Shown: piece by piece, positions 8,088 through 16,677 of the stretch | Layout: the number at the start of each line of letters is the position of its first letter | Numbering within the stretch: the stretch's first letter is position 1 | Source of the DNA: Planotetraspora sp. A-T 1434 | GTDB lineage: Bacteria > Actinomycetota > Actinomycetes > Streptosporangiales > Streptosporangiaceae | Direction: 5' to 3' | DNA length: 64,000 bases | Assembly: GCF_025420585.1 (NCBI RefSeq) | Contig: NZ_JAOEGB010000005.1 | Span: 186,001 to 250,000, forward strand | Program-made: the position numbers and the translations under genes | The notes under the pieces: generated by a model | What the model was told of the DNA's origin: nothing | Seen by the model: only the letters and a program-made list of their open reading frames with translations | Databases searched by the model: none

Positions 8088-8939
8088 ATGATCAAGAAGA
8101 TCACGTCAGTCCTGGCTGTGGCGGTTCTCTTCGGACCCGGCACGGCCCACGCGCAGACACGGCCACAGACGCGGCCACAGACGCGGGCTCAGACGAGCCC
8201 CAGGGTTCTGGCCGCGCTGGGGGACTCGATAAGCGCGGGCTTCAACGCCTGCGGCTGGTACGTCTCGTGTACCTCGCGGTCCTGGGCCGCCGGGGACAAC
8301 ACCGAGGTCAACAGCCACTACCTGCGGCTGCTCGCCCTCGGCCCGGCCATCAAGGGGCACAACCTGAACTTCGCGGTTCCCGGGTCCACCAGCGCCGACC
8401 TCGTGGGGCAGGCGCGCCAGGCGGTGGAGAAGGGCGCCGACTACGTCACGATCCTGATCGGCGCCCAGGACGCGTGCATGGGGTCGGCGAAGGCCATGAC
8501 GCCGGTCGCGACCTACCGGCAGCGGATCGACGAGGCGCTGGCCGTGCTGAAGCCGACCGGGGCGAGCGTGTTCGTCGCCAGCATCCCCGACCTGAAGCGG
8601 CTGTGGCGGGCGGGCAGGGACAACGCCTGGGCCCGGACGTTCTGGACCATCGGCAACATCTGCCCCTCGATGCTGGCCAACCCGAAATCGATGGCGAAGA
8701 AGGACGAGGCCCGCCGCGACGAGGTGCGAGAGCGGGTGATGGACTACAACGACCAGCTCAAGCAGGCGTGCGCGCGGTACGGCCCCGCCTGCCGGTACGA
8801 CGGCGGCGCGGTCTTCTCCTACCCCTTCACCCTGAAGCTCGTAAGCGCGTGGGACTACTTCCACCCCAACGCCGACGGGCAGAAGGCCCTCGCCAAGGTG
8901 ACTTTCGACGCCGGCTTCTTCCCCGCCACAGAGCCCTAA
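8088..8939 (+). CDS. Secreted SGNH/GDSL-family hydrolase
   Basis: A 283-residue protein with an N-terminal signal peptide (MIKKITSVLAVAVLFGPG...AHA, cleavage near residue 22), then a short QTRP repeat linker, then the SGNH fold: block I ALGDSISAG (Ser nucleophile) near residue 45, FAVPGSTSADL (Gly block), and block V DYFHPNADGQ with the Asp-x-x-His pair. Such enzymes are extracellular esterases or lipases. The oxyanion Asn block, usually GxND, reads ILIGAQDAC, so Asn is replaced by Gln. Conserved cysteines (NACGWYVSCTSRSW) suggest disulfides. ATG 8088 follows GGAGG by 5 bases. Confidence 0.88.
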   Translation: MIKKITSVLAVAVLFGPGTAHAQTRPQTRPQTRAQTSPRVLAALGDSISAGFNACGWYVSCTSRSWAAGDNTEVNSHYLRLLALGPAIKGHNLNFAVPGSTSADLVGQARQAVEKGADYVTILIGAQDACMGSAKAMTPVATYRQRIDEALAVLKPTGASVFVASIPDLKRLWRAGRDNAWARTFWTIGNICPSMLANPKSMAKKDEARRDEVRERVMDYNDQLKQACARYGPACRYDGGAVFSYPFTLKLVSAWDYFHPNADGQKALAKVTFDAGFFPATEP

Positions 8940-8955
8940 CCCCTCCCGGTCACGG

Positions 8956-10236
8956 TCACGCCAGGCGGAGCCCCCCGTCGGCCAGATGGACGGGCCCGCC
9001 GGAATCGATGGAACGGTTGGCCGCGACGCCGACGAGGACGCCGCGGATCCCGTCCTCGACCCCGGCCCTGCGGCCCAGCGGGTCGGCCGCGGTCCCGCGG
9101 AACACGTCGTCGAGCAGCAGGCGGTCGCCGCCGCCGTGCCCACCCGTCCCCGTGGGGACGGCGACCTCGCGGGCCGGCTCCCAGTGCCGCTGCAGGACGA
9201 TCCGCTCGCCCCGCACGCGGTCGGCGTCGGCGGGGCCGAGGCGCCTGGCACCCCTGCCGAGGACCGGTGCGGACTCGGGGGCGGCCCACTCCCGCTCGAC
9301 GACGTCGAGTTCGAGGCGGCCCTCGGTGCCGTTGAACGCCACCCGGTATCCCTCCCAGGGGGCATGGGCGTTGAGGGAGTAGGTGAGCAGCGCCCGGTCG
9401 TCGTAGCGGACGAGCACCGACATGTTGTCCTCGATGGTGACGCCGGGGGCGAAGACGTCCTGGTCGCGGAGGTAGCCGTCCTCGTGCTCGGTGTCGAGGT
9501 AGAGCTCCTTGAGCCGGGGGTGGGCGGCCAGATCGATCGTGAAGGGGTCGGTCCCGGCGAGGCCCGAGCCGTGGCCCCGGGCCGGGCGCGGCCCGGGGGC
9601 GTTGCCGCTGCCGTAGAAGCGCAGGTCGGCTTGGGCGTAGACGGTGCGGGGGGCGGCGCCAAGCCACCAGTTGACCAGGTCGAAGTGGTGGGTGGCCTTG
9701 TGCACGAGCAGCCCTCCGGAGTTGGCCTTGTCGCGGTGCCAGCGACGGAAGTAGTCGGCGCCGTGCATGGTGTCGAGCACCCACTCGAAGTGCACGGAGG
9801 TGACCGTGCCGATCGCGCCCTCCAGGAGCAGCCGCTTCACCTCGGAGTTCCGCGGGGAGTAGCGGTAGTTGAACGTCACCGTCAGGTCGCCGTCACGGGC
9901 GGACTCCGCGATGGCGGCGCACCCCTCGGCGGTCGTGGTGAGCGGCTTCTCGACGACCACCGCGCGGCCGTGGTCGAGCGCCGCGCACACGTAGTGGTGA
10001 TGGGTGAAGTCGGGCGTGGTCACGACCACCACGTCGGGGCGCTCCTTCTCCAGCATCAGCGTGAAGTCCTCGGCCCGGTAGGCCGCCAGGCCGAGGCTCC
10101 GGCCGTAGAGGGCCATCCGCGCCGGATTCGTGTCGCACAGCGCGACCGGGGCGCCCAGGTCGCGGTAGTCGCTCAGCAGGGCGTCGAAGTAGGTCGCGGC
10201 CCGGTGTCCAAGGCCGACGAACGCGTAGCGGCGCAT
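8956..10236 (-). CDS. Gfo/Idh/MocA family oxidoreductase
   Basis: A 426-residue NAD(P)-dependent sugar oxidoreductase. The N-terminal Rossmann domain has VGLGHRAATYF (residues 7-17), the family's signature VVEKPL with its catalytic Lys (about residue 97) and FNYRYSPRN; the C-terminal domain has KATHHFDLVNWWLG with the conserved Asp and His. It is slightly long for the family. The gene diverges from the ROK regulator across 118 bp containing the shared 26-bp element, so it probably belongs to the carbohydrate regulon. ATG 10236 is preceded by GAGGAG. Substrate unknown; oxidation of a released monosaccharide is the likely task. Confidence 0.9.
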   Translation of the reverse strand: MRRYAFVGLGHRAATYFDALLSDYRDLGAPVALCDTNPARMALYGRSLGLAAYRAEDFTLMLEKERPDVVVVTTPDFTHHHYVCAALDHGRAVVVEKPLTTTAEGCAAIAESARDGDLTVTFNYRYSPRNSEVKRLLLEGAIGTVTSVHFEWVLDTMHGADYFRRWHRDKANSGGLLVHKATHHFDLVNWWLGAAPRTVYAQADLRFYGSGNAPGPRPARGHGSGLAGTDPFTIDLAAHPRLKELYLDTEHEDGYLRDQDVFAPGVTIEDNMSVLVRYDDRALLTYSLNAHAPWEGYRVAFNGTEGRLELDVVEREWAAPESAPVLGRGARRLGPADADRVRGERIVLQRHWEPAREVAVPTGTGGHGGGDRLLLDDVFRGTAADPLGRRAGVEDGIRGVLVGVAANRSIDSGGPVHLADGGLRLA

Positions 10237-10312
10237 CAGGTCTCCTCGTGCGTGGGGGTGACGGAGGTCACTAGGATCGTTGTCCGGGCCGGAGGCGTTC
10301 CGGTGGTATCGA

Positions 10313-10338
10313 GCAATTCAATTCTTGACGAAGTTAAT
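10313..10338. promoter_or_regulatory. Candidate ROK operator, copy 1
   Basis: A 26-bp sequence, with core CAATTCTTGACGAAGTTAAT at 10319-10338, recurs without mismatch at 16631-16656. It lies between the divergent Gfo/Idh gene and the ROK gene. Downstream, TAGAAT (10343-10348) sits 6 bases before the ROK ATG, suggesting a leaderless transcript, so the element would cover the upstream promoter region. That it binds the ROK protein is inference from position and repetition. Confidence 0.7.
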
Positions 10339-10354
10339 TGGATAGAATCCGGCC

Positions 10355-11527
10355 ATGCTCGCTCCCGTGCGTCGCCCAGAACCGCTGACCAGCCCCGCCG
10401 CGGCCACGGTGTTCACCATGGTTCTGACACAGGGGCCGGTCTCGCGGGTGGAGATAGCCAGGCGCACGGGGCTGTCCTCGGCAGCCGTCACCAAGGCGGC
10501 GCGGCCGTTCATCGAGGCGGGATATCTGCGGGAGCTCGAGGCGACCGAGCGCTCGGGTCCGGGGGCGGGCCGTCCGGCCAGCCCTCTGGACATCAGGCCG
10601 GACAGGGAGTTCTTCACCGGCGTGAAGATCACCGGAGACGAGCTCATCGGGGTGGTCACGGACCTGCGGGCGCAGGTGCTCGTCTCGGCCCGCAGGCCGC
10701 TCGCCTCGGCCGCCGTGGACGACGTTGTGGCGGAGCTCGCCGGGTTCGTCGCGGGGCTGCTCGCCGAGTCCCCGTCGTACGGCGAGCGCTGCCATTCGCT
10801 CGGGCTGGCGGTCTCCGGCGACGTCGACAAGGCGCACGGGGTGGTGCGCTACTCGCCCTTCCTCGGCTGGCGGCAGGTGCCGCTGGCTCGGCGGGCCGCG
10901 GAGGCGACCGGGCTCGCCGTGACCGTCGAGAACGACGTGAAGTCGCTCACCGTGGCGGAGCAGTGGTTCGGTGAGGGGATCGGCGCGTCGTCGTTCGCGC
11001 TGGTCACCGTGGGTGTCGGCATCGGGTGCGGGCTCGTGGTCAACGACCGGCTGGTGGCGGGGTCGCACGGGGTCGCGGGGGAGATCGCGCACATCCCCGT
11101 GGGTGGGCAGGACCCGCCCTGCCACTGCGGCGGGCGCGGCTGCGTCGAGGCGATCGCCGGGACCGGGCCCGTCCTGGAGGCGGCGCGGGCGGCCGTCGGC
11201 GACGCGGAGTTGACGATGGAGGGCGCGATCGAGGCCGCCCATGCGGGGGATGAGGCGGTCCGGGCGGTGTTCGCGCGGGCGGGGCACGCCATCGGCCTCG
11301 CGACGGCCGCCATGACGAACCTCATCGGACCCGAGCGCATCATCGTGACGGGCGACGTCTCCGGGCTGACCTGCTATGGCCGCTTCGAGGAGCTGATGAC
11401 CGAGGCGTTCGCCGGCCAGGCGTTCGGCGCCGCCGCCGACTGCCGCCTGATCCTGCGCTCCCGGACGTTCGAGCACTGGGCGCGCGGCGCCGCGGCTGTC
11501 GCCATCCAGACACTCTTCACGTTGTAG
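10355..11527 (+). CDS. ROK family transcriptional regulator
   Basis: A 390-residue regulator: an N-terminal winged helix-turn-helix (about residues 18-65, SRVEIARRTGLSSAAVTKA) and a C-terminal ROK domain. The ROK zinc/sugar motif is intact: HIPVGGQDPPCHCGGRGCVE at 246-265, and VENDV at 191-195. The kinase-type DxGxT phosphate loop is absent (GVKITGDELIGVV), so it should sense sugar but not phosphorylate it. It is the first gene of a unit with the GH36-like gene (8-bp gap) and lies between the catabolic genes, so local control is expected. The ATG is 6 bases after a TAGAAT -10 box. Confidence 0.93.
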   Translation: MLAPVRRPEPLTSPAAATVFTMVLTQGPVSRVEIARRTGLSSAAVTKAARPFIEAGYLRELEATERSGPGAGRPASPLDIRPDREFFTGVKITGDELIGVVTDLRAQVLVSARRPLASAAVDDVVAELAGFVAGLLAESPSYGERCHSLGLAVSGDVDKAHGVVRYSPFLGWRQVPLARRAAEATGLAVTVENDVKSLTVAEQWFGEGIGASSFALVTVGVGIGCGLVVNDRLVAGSHGVAGEIAHIPVGGQDPPCHCGGRGCVEAIAGTGPVLEAARAAVGDAELTMEGAIEAAHAGDEAVRAVFARAGHAIGLATAAMTNLIGPERIIVTGDVSGLTCYGRFEELMTEAFAGQAFGAAADCRLILRSRTFEHWARGAAAVAIQTLFTL

Positions 11528-11535
11528 GAGGGGCG

Positions 11536-13365
11536 TTGACGGGGGACTCCCGGAGCACGTCACAGGCCGCTCCCGGCATCTGGCAGCCGCACGATGAGGG
11601 TGACCGGGGCGGGACGGCCGAGGCGCGGGTGCCCACAGGACTGTTCGCGGGCGGGGCCGAGCTGATCCTCGACGTCACAGGCGTCGCCGAGTTGTCCTGG
11701 ATCGTTCATCGGGCCGCCGATGGTGTCGCGGAGGTCCGCGTCGAATCCGCCGTCGCCTCCGTGGTGCGGGTGGCCTGGCGGTTGCCGTGCGTCGCCGCGA
11801 CGGCGTTCTGGACACCGGACAGCGGCGAGCATCGCGGGCTCCCGCCGTTCTGGCGCCGGCCGCGCACCGTGTCGCTGGAGAAGGGCGCCCCCGTGGGCTG
11901 CCTGGTCGGCGCGGGCGACGTGTCGCTGTGCGCCTTCGCCCTCCGCGAGGTCGTCGGGCCGGTCACGATGAGGACGGGAGTCGTGGAGGAGACCGGCGAG
12001 TTCGGGTTCTGGGCCGAGCACGAGGCGGGCCCCGGCGACGCGCTGGTGCTCCGGCTGGACCTCGGCGGCCGGCCGTTCTCGCACGCCCTCGCCGACGTCG
12101 CCGCGTGGTGGGCGGAGCAGTGGGACTCCCGGCCCGGCGTGCCGGAGGTCGCGCGGATGCCTGTCTATTCGACGTGGTACGCCATGCAGCAGCATGTGAC
12201 CGCCGAGGCCGTGGAGAGGCAGGCGGCCGCCGCGAAGCGGTTCGGCTGCGACACGATCATCGTGGACGACGGCTGGCACAGCGACGACCGGGGACGCGGC
12301 TACGGCTACGTCGGCGAATGGCACCCGTCAACGACCTCTTTTCCTGATATGTCGGGTCATGTGGCGCGGGTGCGGGACGGCGGGACGGCCTACCTCCTGT
12401 GGTACGCGCTGCCGTTCGTCGGACGCCACACCGCTCTGTGGGACCAGGTCCAGCCGTACGCGCTGGCGTACAAGGAGCACATGGACGCGGTCGTGGTGGA
12501 CCCGCGCCATCCCGCCGTCCGCGACCTGCTGTGCGGCCACCTTGCCAGGGCCGTGAACGAGTGGCACGCGGACGGCTTGAAAATCGACTTCATCGACCAG
12601 TTCGTCATCCCGGACCCCCCGCCGCCCGGCCCGGAGGCCGACTGCGCGACGGTGACCGAGGGGGTGCGGAGGCTGCTGGCCGAACTCGGGGAGCGGCTCG
12701 GCCACCGCGTTTCGAGTGGTCGTGTGCTCGTGGAGTTGCGGCAGCCGTACGTCAGCCCGGGCCTGTGGCCGTACGCGACGATGATCCGCGCGTCCGACTG
12801 CCCCCTGAGCCCGGCGCAGAACCGGCAGCGCACCGTCGACCTGCGACTGGTGGCCGGGCCGCTCGCCGTACACGCCGACATGCTGATGTGGCATTTCTCG
12901 GAGAGCCCCGAGCGGGTCGCCGCCCAGCTCATCAACGTGCTGTTCGCCGTGCCGCAGATCTCGGCGGACCTGACCGCGCTGACGCCCGGGCAGGAGGCGG
13001 CGCTTACGTTCTGGCTCGGCTTCTTCCGGCGGAACGCCGCCGTGCTGCAGGGCGGCGTGTTCGAGCCCGCCCGGCCCGACCTGGGCTACCCGCTGGTGCG
13101 GGCCCGGGACGACGACACGGTGATCGTCGGCCGCTACGCGCCGCTGCCCATCGAGGTGCCGCCCGCCCGCACGCTGCTGGTGGCCAACGCCGACTCCTCG
13201 GCCGAGGTCCTGCTCGACGTCCGCGAGGCCTGTGTGGCCGGCCTCCGGGTCGTCGACTGCCGGGGACGGACGGTGAGCGAGAGCGTCCTCTCGCTCACCC
13301 CCGGCGTCCACCCGGTCACGGTGCCGACCGGAGGGCTGCTGGAACTCGTCCCCCGGATCAGCTGA
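11536..13365 (+). CDS. GH36/alpha-galactosidase-like glycoside hydrolase
   Basis: A 609-residue protein without a signal peptide, so probably cytoplasmic. It has an N-terminal beta-sandwich, then a TIM barrel with IIVDDGWHSDD (about 236-246), GLKIDFIDQF with the likely nucleophile Asp351, and MIRASDCPLS with the likely acid/base Asp421, the arrangement of clan GH-D alpha-galactosidases. A C-terminal beta domain follows. The start is TTG 11536 behind AGGAGG (11526-11531). It is coupled to the ROK gene and overlaps the convergent lyase gene by 8 bp. Alpha-galactosidase is the default guess; related families act on other alpha-glycosides. Confidence 0.85.
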   Translation: MTGDSRSTSQAAPGIWQPHDEGDRGGTAEARVPTGLFAGGAELILDVTGVAELSWIVHRAADGVAEVRVESAVASVVRVAWRLPCVAATAFWTPDSGEHRGLPPFWRRPRTVSLEKGAPVGCLVGAGDVSLCAFALREVVGPVTMRTGVVEETGEFGFWAEHEAGPGDALVLRLDLGGRPFSHALADVAAWWAEQWDSRPGVPEVARMPVYSTWYAMQQHVTAEAVERQAAAAKRFGCDTIIVDDGWHSDDRGRGYGYVGEWHPSTTSFPDMSGHVARVRDGGTAYLLWYALPFVGRHTALWDQVQPYALAYKEHMDAVVVDPRHPAVRDLLCGHLARAVNEWHADGLKIDFIDQFVIPDPPPPGPEADCATVTEGVRRLLAELGERLGHRVSSGRVLVELRQPYVSPGLWPYATMIRASDCPLSPAQNRQRTVDLRLVAGPLAVHADMLMWHFSESPERVAAQLINVLFAVPQISADLTALTPGQEAALTFWLGFFRRNAAVLQGGVFEPARPDLGYPLVRARDDDTVIVGRYAPLPIEVPPARTLLVANADSSAEVLLDVREACVAGLRVVDCRGRTVSESVLSLTPGVHPVTVPTGGLLELVPRIS

Positions 13366-14590
13366 TCACGATCTTGTCGAGCTCCGGGGACCGGGCGGTG
13401 TGGCTGTAGAACCTGATCGTGTTGACGCCGGCGACCAGGTTCACCGGGACCGTCGCCGTCGTCACCGTGCCCGCGGTGCCCGTCATGGGCACCTCGACCG
13501 CGTTGGCGCCGTTGACGCTGACCAGGTAGGACTGCGTGCCGTCCACCAGCGCGTGGATCGTCATCTGCTTCGTCGCCGTCGTCTCCGACAGCACGCCCTT
13601 GACCACCGCGTAGTCGTAGACGTTGCCGCCGATGAGGATGACCTTCCGGCCCCCGGAACAGACGGCGCAGTAGGCGGCCTCCGCCGCGCCCTCGAAGACG
13701 TTGCCGACGCGCTCGGCCTCGTACGCCCCGGGGCTCCGGTCGGGCGGGGGGAGCTTGACGGGCGGCGTCGCCCGGCCCAGCTGCCACGCCTTGAGATCCT
13801 TGATGAGCAGGTAGGTGTCCTGCAGACCGGTGCTCTTGATGCTGCGGTAGACGCCCCACTTGGGCCGGTTGTACTGCTCCTCGGTCCACCACAGGTCGAT
13901 GTGGTCGACGCGCTGGTCGACGATCGTCCGAGGGCCGTCTCGCAGGATCCAGCGCATGTAGCCGTCGTCGGACGACTTGAACTCCAGCGTGGTGGAGATC
14001 CACTTGTTCTGGAGCGGTTCGAGGGCGGTGAAGCCCACCGGGTGCGCGTTCTCGTTCTGGATCCAGTAACGCGCCTCGATCGACGGCACGCCGCTCTTGA
14101 TCGGCAGCGAGATCTGCGCCACGGGGGTGCTGGTGTCGGACGTCTTCATCTGCCAGATGTGGGTGAACTGGCTCGTCGCGTCCAACGTGTCCGGGATGTA
14201 CATGTCGTAGCTGATCCGCCAGGTCTCGTCCTTGCGGATTTCGAGCGCCCTGCCGTCGCTCGTCCGCATCCCTCTGACCTCGCTGCGCATGCGGTCGGAT
14301 CCGTCGCGGTCGATGACGTGCGAGTCGAAGCGGTAGGCGTTGCGGTCCACGCGTACGTGCGGCGCGCCCTCGGGGTCGGAGCCGCGCCGGTCGTCTTCAC
14401 GCGCCTCGAAGGCGCCGACGCCGTCTCGCCAGGGTTGGGGGCTCCAGCGGAGCTCCCAGTGCGGCGCGCGCTCACCGGCGGCGCCCTGCTCCGAAGTGGT
14501 GGGGGTGGGGTCGGCGGCCGCCGGGGTCGCGACGGCCAGGAGCGCGCACGCCCACAGTGCCCCGGCGATTCGTAAACCGTGCTTATTCAT
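13358..14590 (-). CDS. Secreted polysaccharide lyase-like protein with C-terminal carbohydrate-binding module
   Basis: A 410-residue secreted protein: signal peptide (MNKHGLRIAGALWACALLAV..., residues 1-27), a beta-jelly-roll lyase-type domain (about 40-275; MRSEVRGMR, WRISYDMYIPD, FTHIWQMKT, YWIQNENAH, WGVYRSI) of the heparin-lyase-I-like polysaccharide lyase family, then a Pro-rich linker and a CBM35/CBM6-like module (about 290-410; YEAERVGN, YLVSVNGANAVEVPM, VAGVNTIRFYSH). Specificity is not readable. It lies 122 bp downstream of the GH97 gene on the same strand. The reading frame continues upstream of the ATG, but that part lies inside GH97 in another frame and is not coding. Confidence 0.8.
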   Translation of the reverse strand: MNKHGLRIAGALWACALLAVATPAAADPTPTTSEQGAAGERAPHWELRWSPQPWRDGVGAFEAREDDRRGSDPEGAPHVRVDRNAYRFDSHVIDRDGSDRMRSEVRGMRTSDGRALEIRKDETWRISYDMYIPDTLDATSQFTHIWQMKTSDTSTPVAQISLPIKSGVPSIEARYWIQNENAHPVGFTALEPLQNKWISTTLEFKSSDDGYMRWILRDGPRTIVDQRVDHIDLWWTEEQYNRPKWGVYRSIKSTGLQDTYLLIKDLKAWQLGRATPPVKLPPPDRSPGAYEAERVGNVFEGAAEAAYCAVCSGGRKVILIGGNVYDYAVVKGVLSETTATKQMTIHALVDGTQSYLVSVNGANAVEVPMTGTAGTVTTATVPVNLVAGVNTIRFYSHTARSPELDKIVIS

Positions 14591-14712
14591 GAGAGTTCCC
14601 GCTGCTCGAAGTTGACGTGCCGGAAGGGGATGCTGCGCCCGTCCTTCGGGACGGACGCGGTCGAACGGGTGCCGGTGAACAGGTGGTTGTTGGATGTGCG
14701 CACCGGTGCGCC

Positions 14713-16512
14713 CTACGGGGTCCGCCTGAGGTGGACCGTGAAGCCGCCGTTGAACGCGACGGGGATGTCGAGCTTGCCCCCGGCGGTCACGCTGACCGTC
14801 TCGATGACGATCCGGTCGTCCGGCGCGTCCCGATAGATGTCGGCCGCCCACTCGCCCTCGCCGGCGAAGGTGAGCGGCACGGTGATCGTCCGGGCCGGCC
14901 CGGAGACTCCCGCCCCGACATACCACTCCTCGCCGTCTCCCGCGCCGTCTCCCGCGCCGTTTCCCGCGCTTCTTCTGGCGATGACGATGTGGTCTGCGGG
15001 GTCGCCGGACAGCAGCCTCGTGTCGTCCCACGCGGTGGGGACCCGCGCCAGCAACCGCTGCGCCTCGGGGCGTGACTCGTACGACTCGACGCTGTCGGCG
15101 AAGTGCTGGACGCCCGACTCGAAGATGACCGCGAGGGCCAGCTCGAACCCGGCGGAGATGGCGCGGACGCCGGTGAACGTGCAGGGCGTGAAGTCCATCG
15201 GGCCCTGCACGTTGCGGGTGAACGCGAGCGAGAGGTAGTGGGTGGGCGGGTAGATCGGCTCCTTGCCGGGCTTGGGTTTGATCCACTCGGCGCCCTTGAC
15301 CGCCTCCGCGGTCATGAACTGCGGCCAGGTCCGTTCGGTGCCGCGCGGGATCGTGCCGCCATGGAAGACGATCATCATGCGCAGCCGGGCGGTCGCCGCG
15401 AGGATGGCGTCGAACCAGCGCATCCGGTCCTGGCCGTCGGACTCGGTGAAGTCGATCTTCACCCCGGCGGCGCCCCACTCCTTCCAGACCGCGAGCTTCT
15501 CGCGGAACTCCAGCTCGGTGTCGAGGTGCTGCCAGTGCGACCAGAGGAAGACGCCGACGCCCCGCCCGGCGGCGTAGGAGAGGAGCTCGGGCATCCACTC
15601 CTTGTTCCAGCCCGCGTCGGCCAGCAGGTACGGCCAGCCCTGGGAGGCGGCGTAGTCGACCCACCGCTTCTGCGCCTCCAGGTCGCGGGTGGAGGGGGCG
15701 TCGGACCACCACGACCAGGCGGCGGCGCCCGGCTTGATCCAGGAGGTGTCGTCGAGCCGGGACGGCTCCGCCAGGCTGGTGACGAGGTCGCTCCCGACGA
15801 TCGCGGACAGGTCACCGATGATCATCGTGCGCCATGGGGTGACGAGCGGGCTGGCCGCCGTGACATAGGGGTCCGGGAGGTCGAGCCGGAACGCGTCGCC
15901 GTCGAACCGCAGCCGGGAGCCCGCGTACGTCCCGTCCAGCCGCGACTCGGTGACCAGCAGCCAGGTGCCGTCGATATGAAACGTGCCGTCGACCTGGAAC
16001 AGCGACGGGTACCCGTAGAGGATCGGCTCGGCCGTCCCGGCGGTCGTGTGACGGTGGATCTCCTCGTAGTCGCACCTGCCGTTCTCGTACGGCAGTAGCA
16101 CCGCACGGGCGGTGGGCGCGATGACGTACTCGGACACCTCCTCGCAGACGGTCACGGGGCCTCGCCACGGCACGACGTATCGGTAGGCCACGCCCTGGCC
16201 GGAGATCTGGACCTGCAGGTCGAGCCGGTGCCCGCCCTTGGTGAACCCCAGCGTCCACTCCGTGGCGACGTATCGGTGCGCCCGCCGCTTGCCGACCAGC
16301 GTCGTGTACGACTCGTCGACATCCCTGCTGGAGATGCCGTCGAAGGCCAGGTCGCGGCTCAGATCCTCGTGCGCGGCGCGGATGCCCAGCCGTGACGGCG
16401 CCACGACCTCGTCGCCGCCCCGCCGTACGGCCAGGGTGAGCTCGCCCGAGGGCGAGAGCGCGACCACCGCGGTCAGCTCGCCGGCACTGAGAGTCCAGTC
16501 GGGCATGTCCAC
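14713..16512 (-). CDS. Glycoside hydrolase family 97 protein
   Basis: A 599-residue GH97 enzyme: N-terminal super-sandwich, central TIM barrel (AAWSWWSDAP near 264-273, YLLADAGWNKEWM near 295-307, GVKIDFTESDGQ near 350-361) and a C-terminal beta domain. The residue at the end of the central strand is Asp354 in VKIDF, the position used as nucleophile by retaining (alpha-galactosidase-type) GH97 members; inverting alpha-glucosidases differ here. No signal peptide is evident. An AGDG-type short repeat interrupts the C-terminal domain near residue 525. ATG 16512 is used; a second Met is two codons in. It diverges from the fucosidase gene across the second operator copy. Confidence 0.88.
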   Translation of the reverse strand: MDMPDWTLSAGELTAVVALSPSGELTLAVRRGGDEVVAPSRLGIRAAHEDLSRDLAFDGISSRDVDESYTTLVGKRRAHRYVATEWTLGFTKGGHRLDLQVQISGQGVAYRYVVPWRGPVTVCEEVSEYVIAPTARAVLLPYENGRCDYEEIHRHTTAGTAEPILYGYPSLFQVDGTFHIDGTWLLVTESRLDGTYAGSRLRFDGDAFRLDLPDPYVTAASPLVTPWRTMIIGDLSAIVGSDLVTSLAEPSRLDDTSWIKPGAAAWSWWSDAPSTRDLEAQKRWVDYAASQGWPYLLADAGWNKEWMPELLSYAAGRGVGVFLWSHWQHLDTELEFREKLAVWKEWGAAGVKIDFTESDGQDRMRWFDAILAATARLRMMIVFHGGTIPRGTERTWPQFMTAEAVKGAEWIKPKPGKEPIYPPTHYLSLAFTRNVQGPMDFTPCTFTGVRAISAGFELALAVIFESGVQHFADSVESYESRPEAQRLLARVPTAWDDTRLLSGDPADHIVIARRSAGNGAGDGAGDGEEWYVGAGVSGPARTITVPLTFAGEGEWAADIYRDAPDDRIVIETVSVTAGGKLDIPVAFNGGFTVHLRRTP

Positions 16513-16630
16513 CGTTCCTTTCGCGTAGAGCGGTCAGGGCGCTTTCGCCGGAGGCATGACGAGGAGAAACGTAGGAGGATTAGGGCTTACTGGCCCTCAC
16601 AGTGCGGTTAACCATAAGTTGCAAGAAGTT

Positions 16631-16677
16631 GCAATTCAATTCTTGACGAAGTTAATAGCCGCGTCTACGGTACGGCC
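16631..16677 (+). promoter_or_regulatory. Candidate ROK operator copy 2 with leaderless fucosidase promoter
   Basis: 16631-16656 is identical to 10313-10338. Inside it TTGACG (16643-16648) is followed after 17 bases by TACGGT (16666-16671), and the ATG of the fucosidase gene comes 6 bases later, a good -35/-10 pair for a leaderless mRNA. A bound repressor would cover the -35 box. Two AAGTTGC direct repeats 10 bases apart (16616, 16626) lie just upstream. Confidence 0.72.

Noticed and set aside
14591-15712. Upstream extension of the lyase frame on the minus strand
   Set aside because: Overlaps GH97 in another frame, has no homology and ends before the signal peptide of the lyase.
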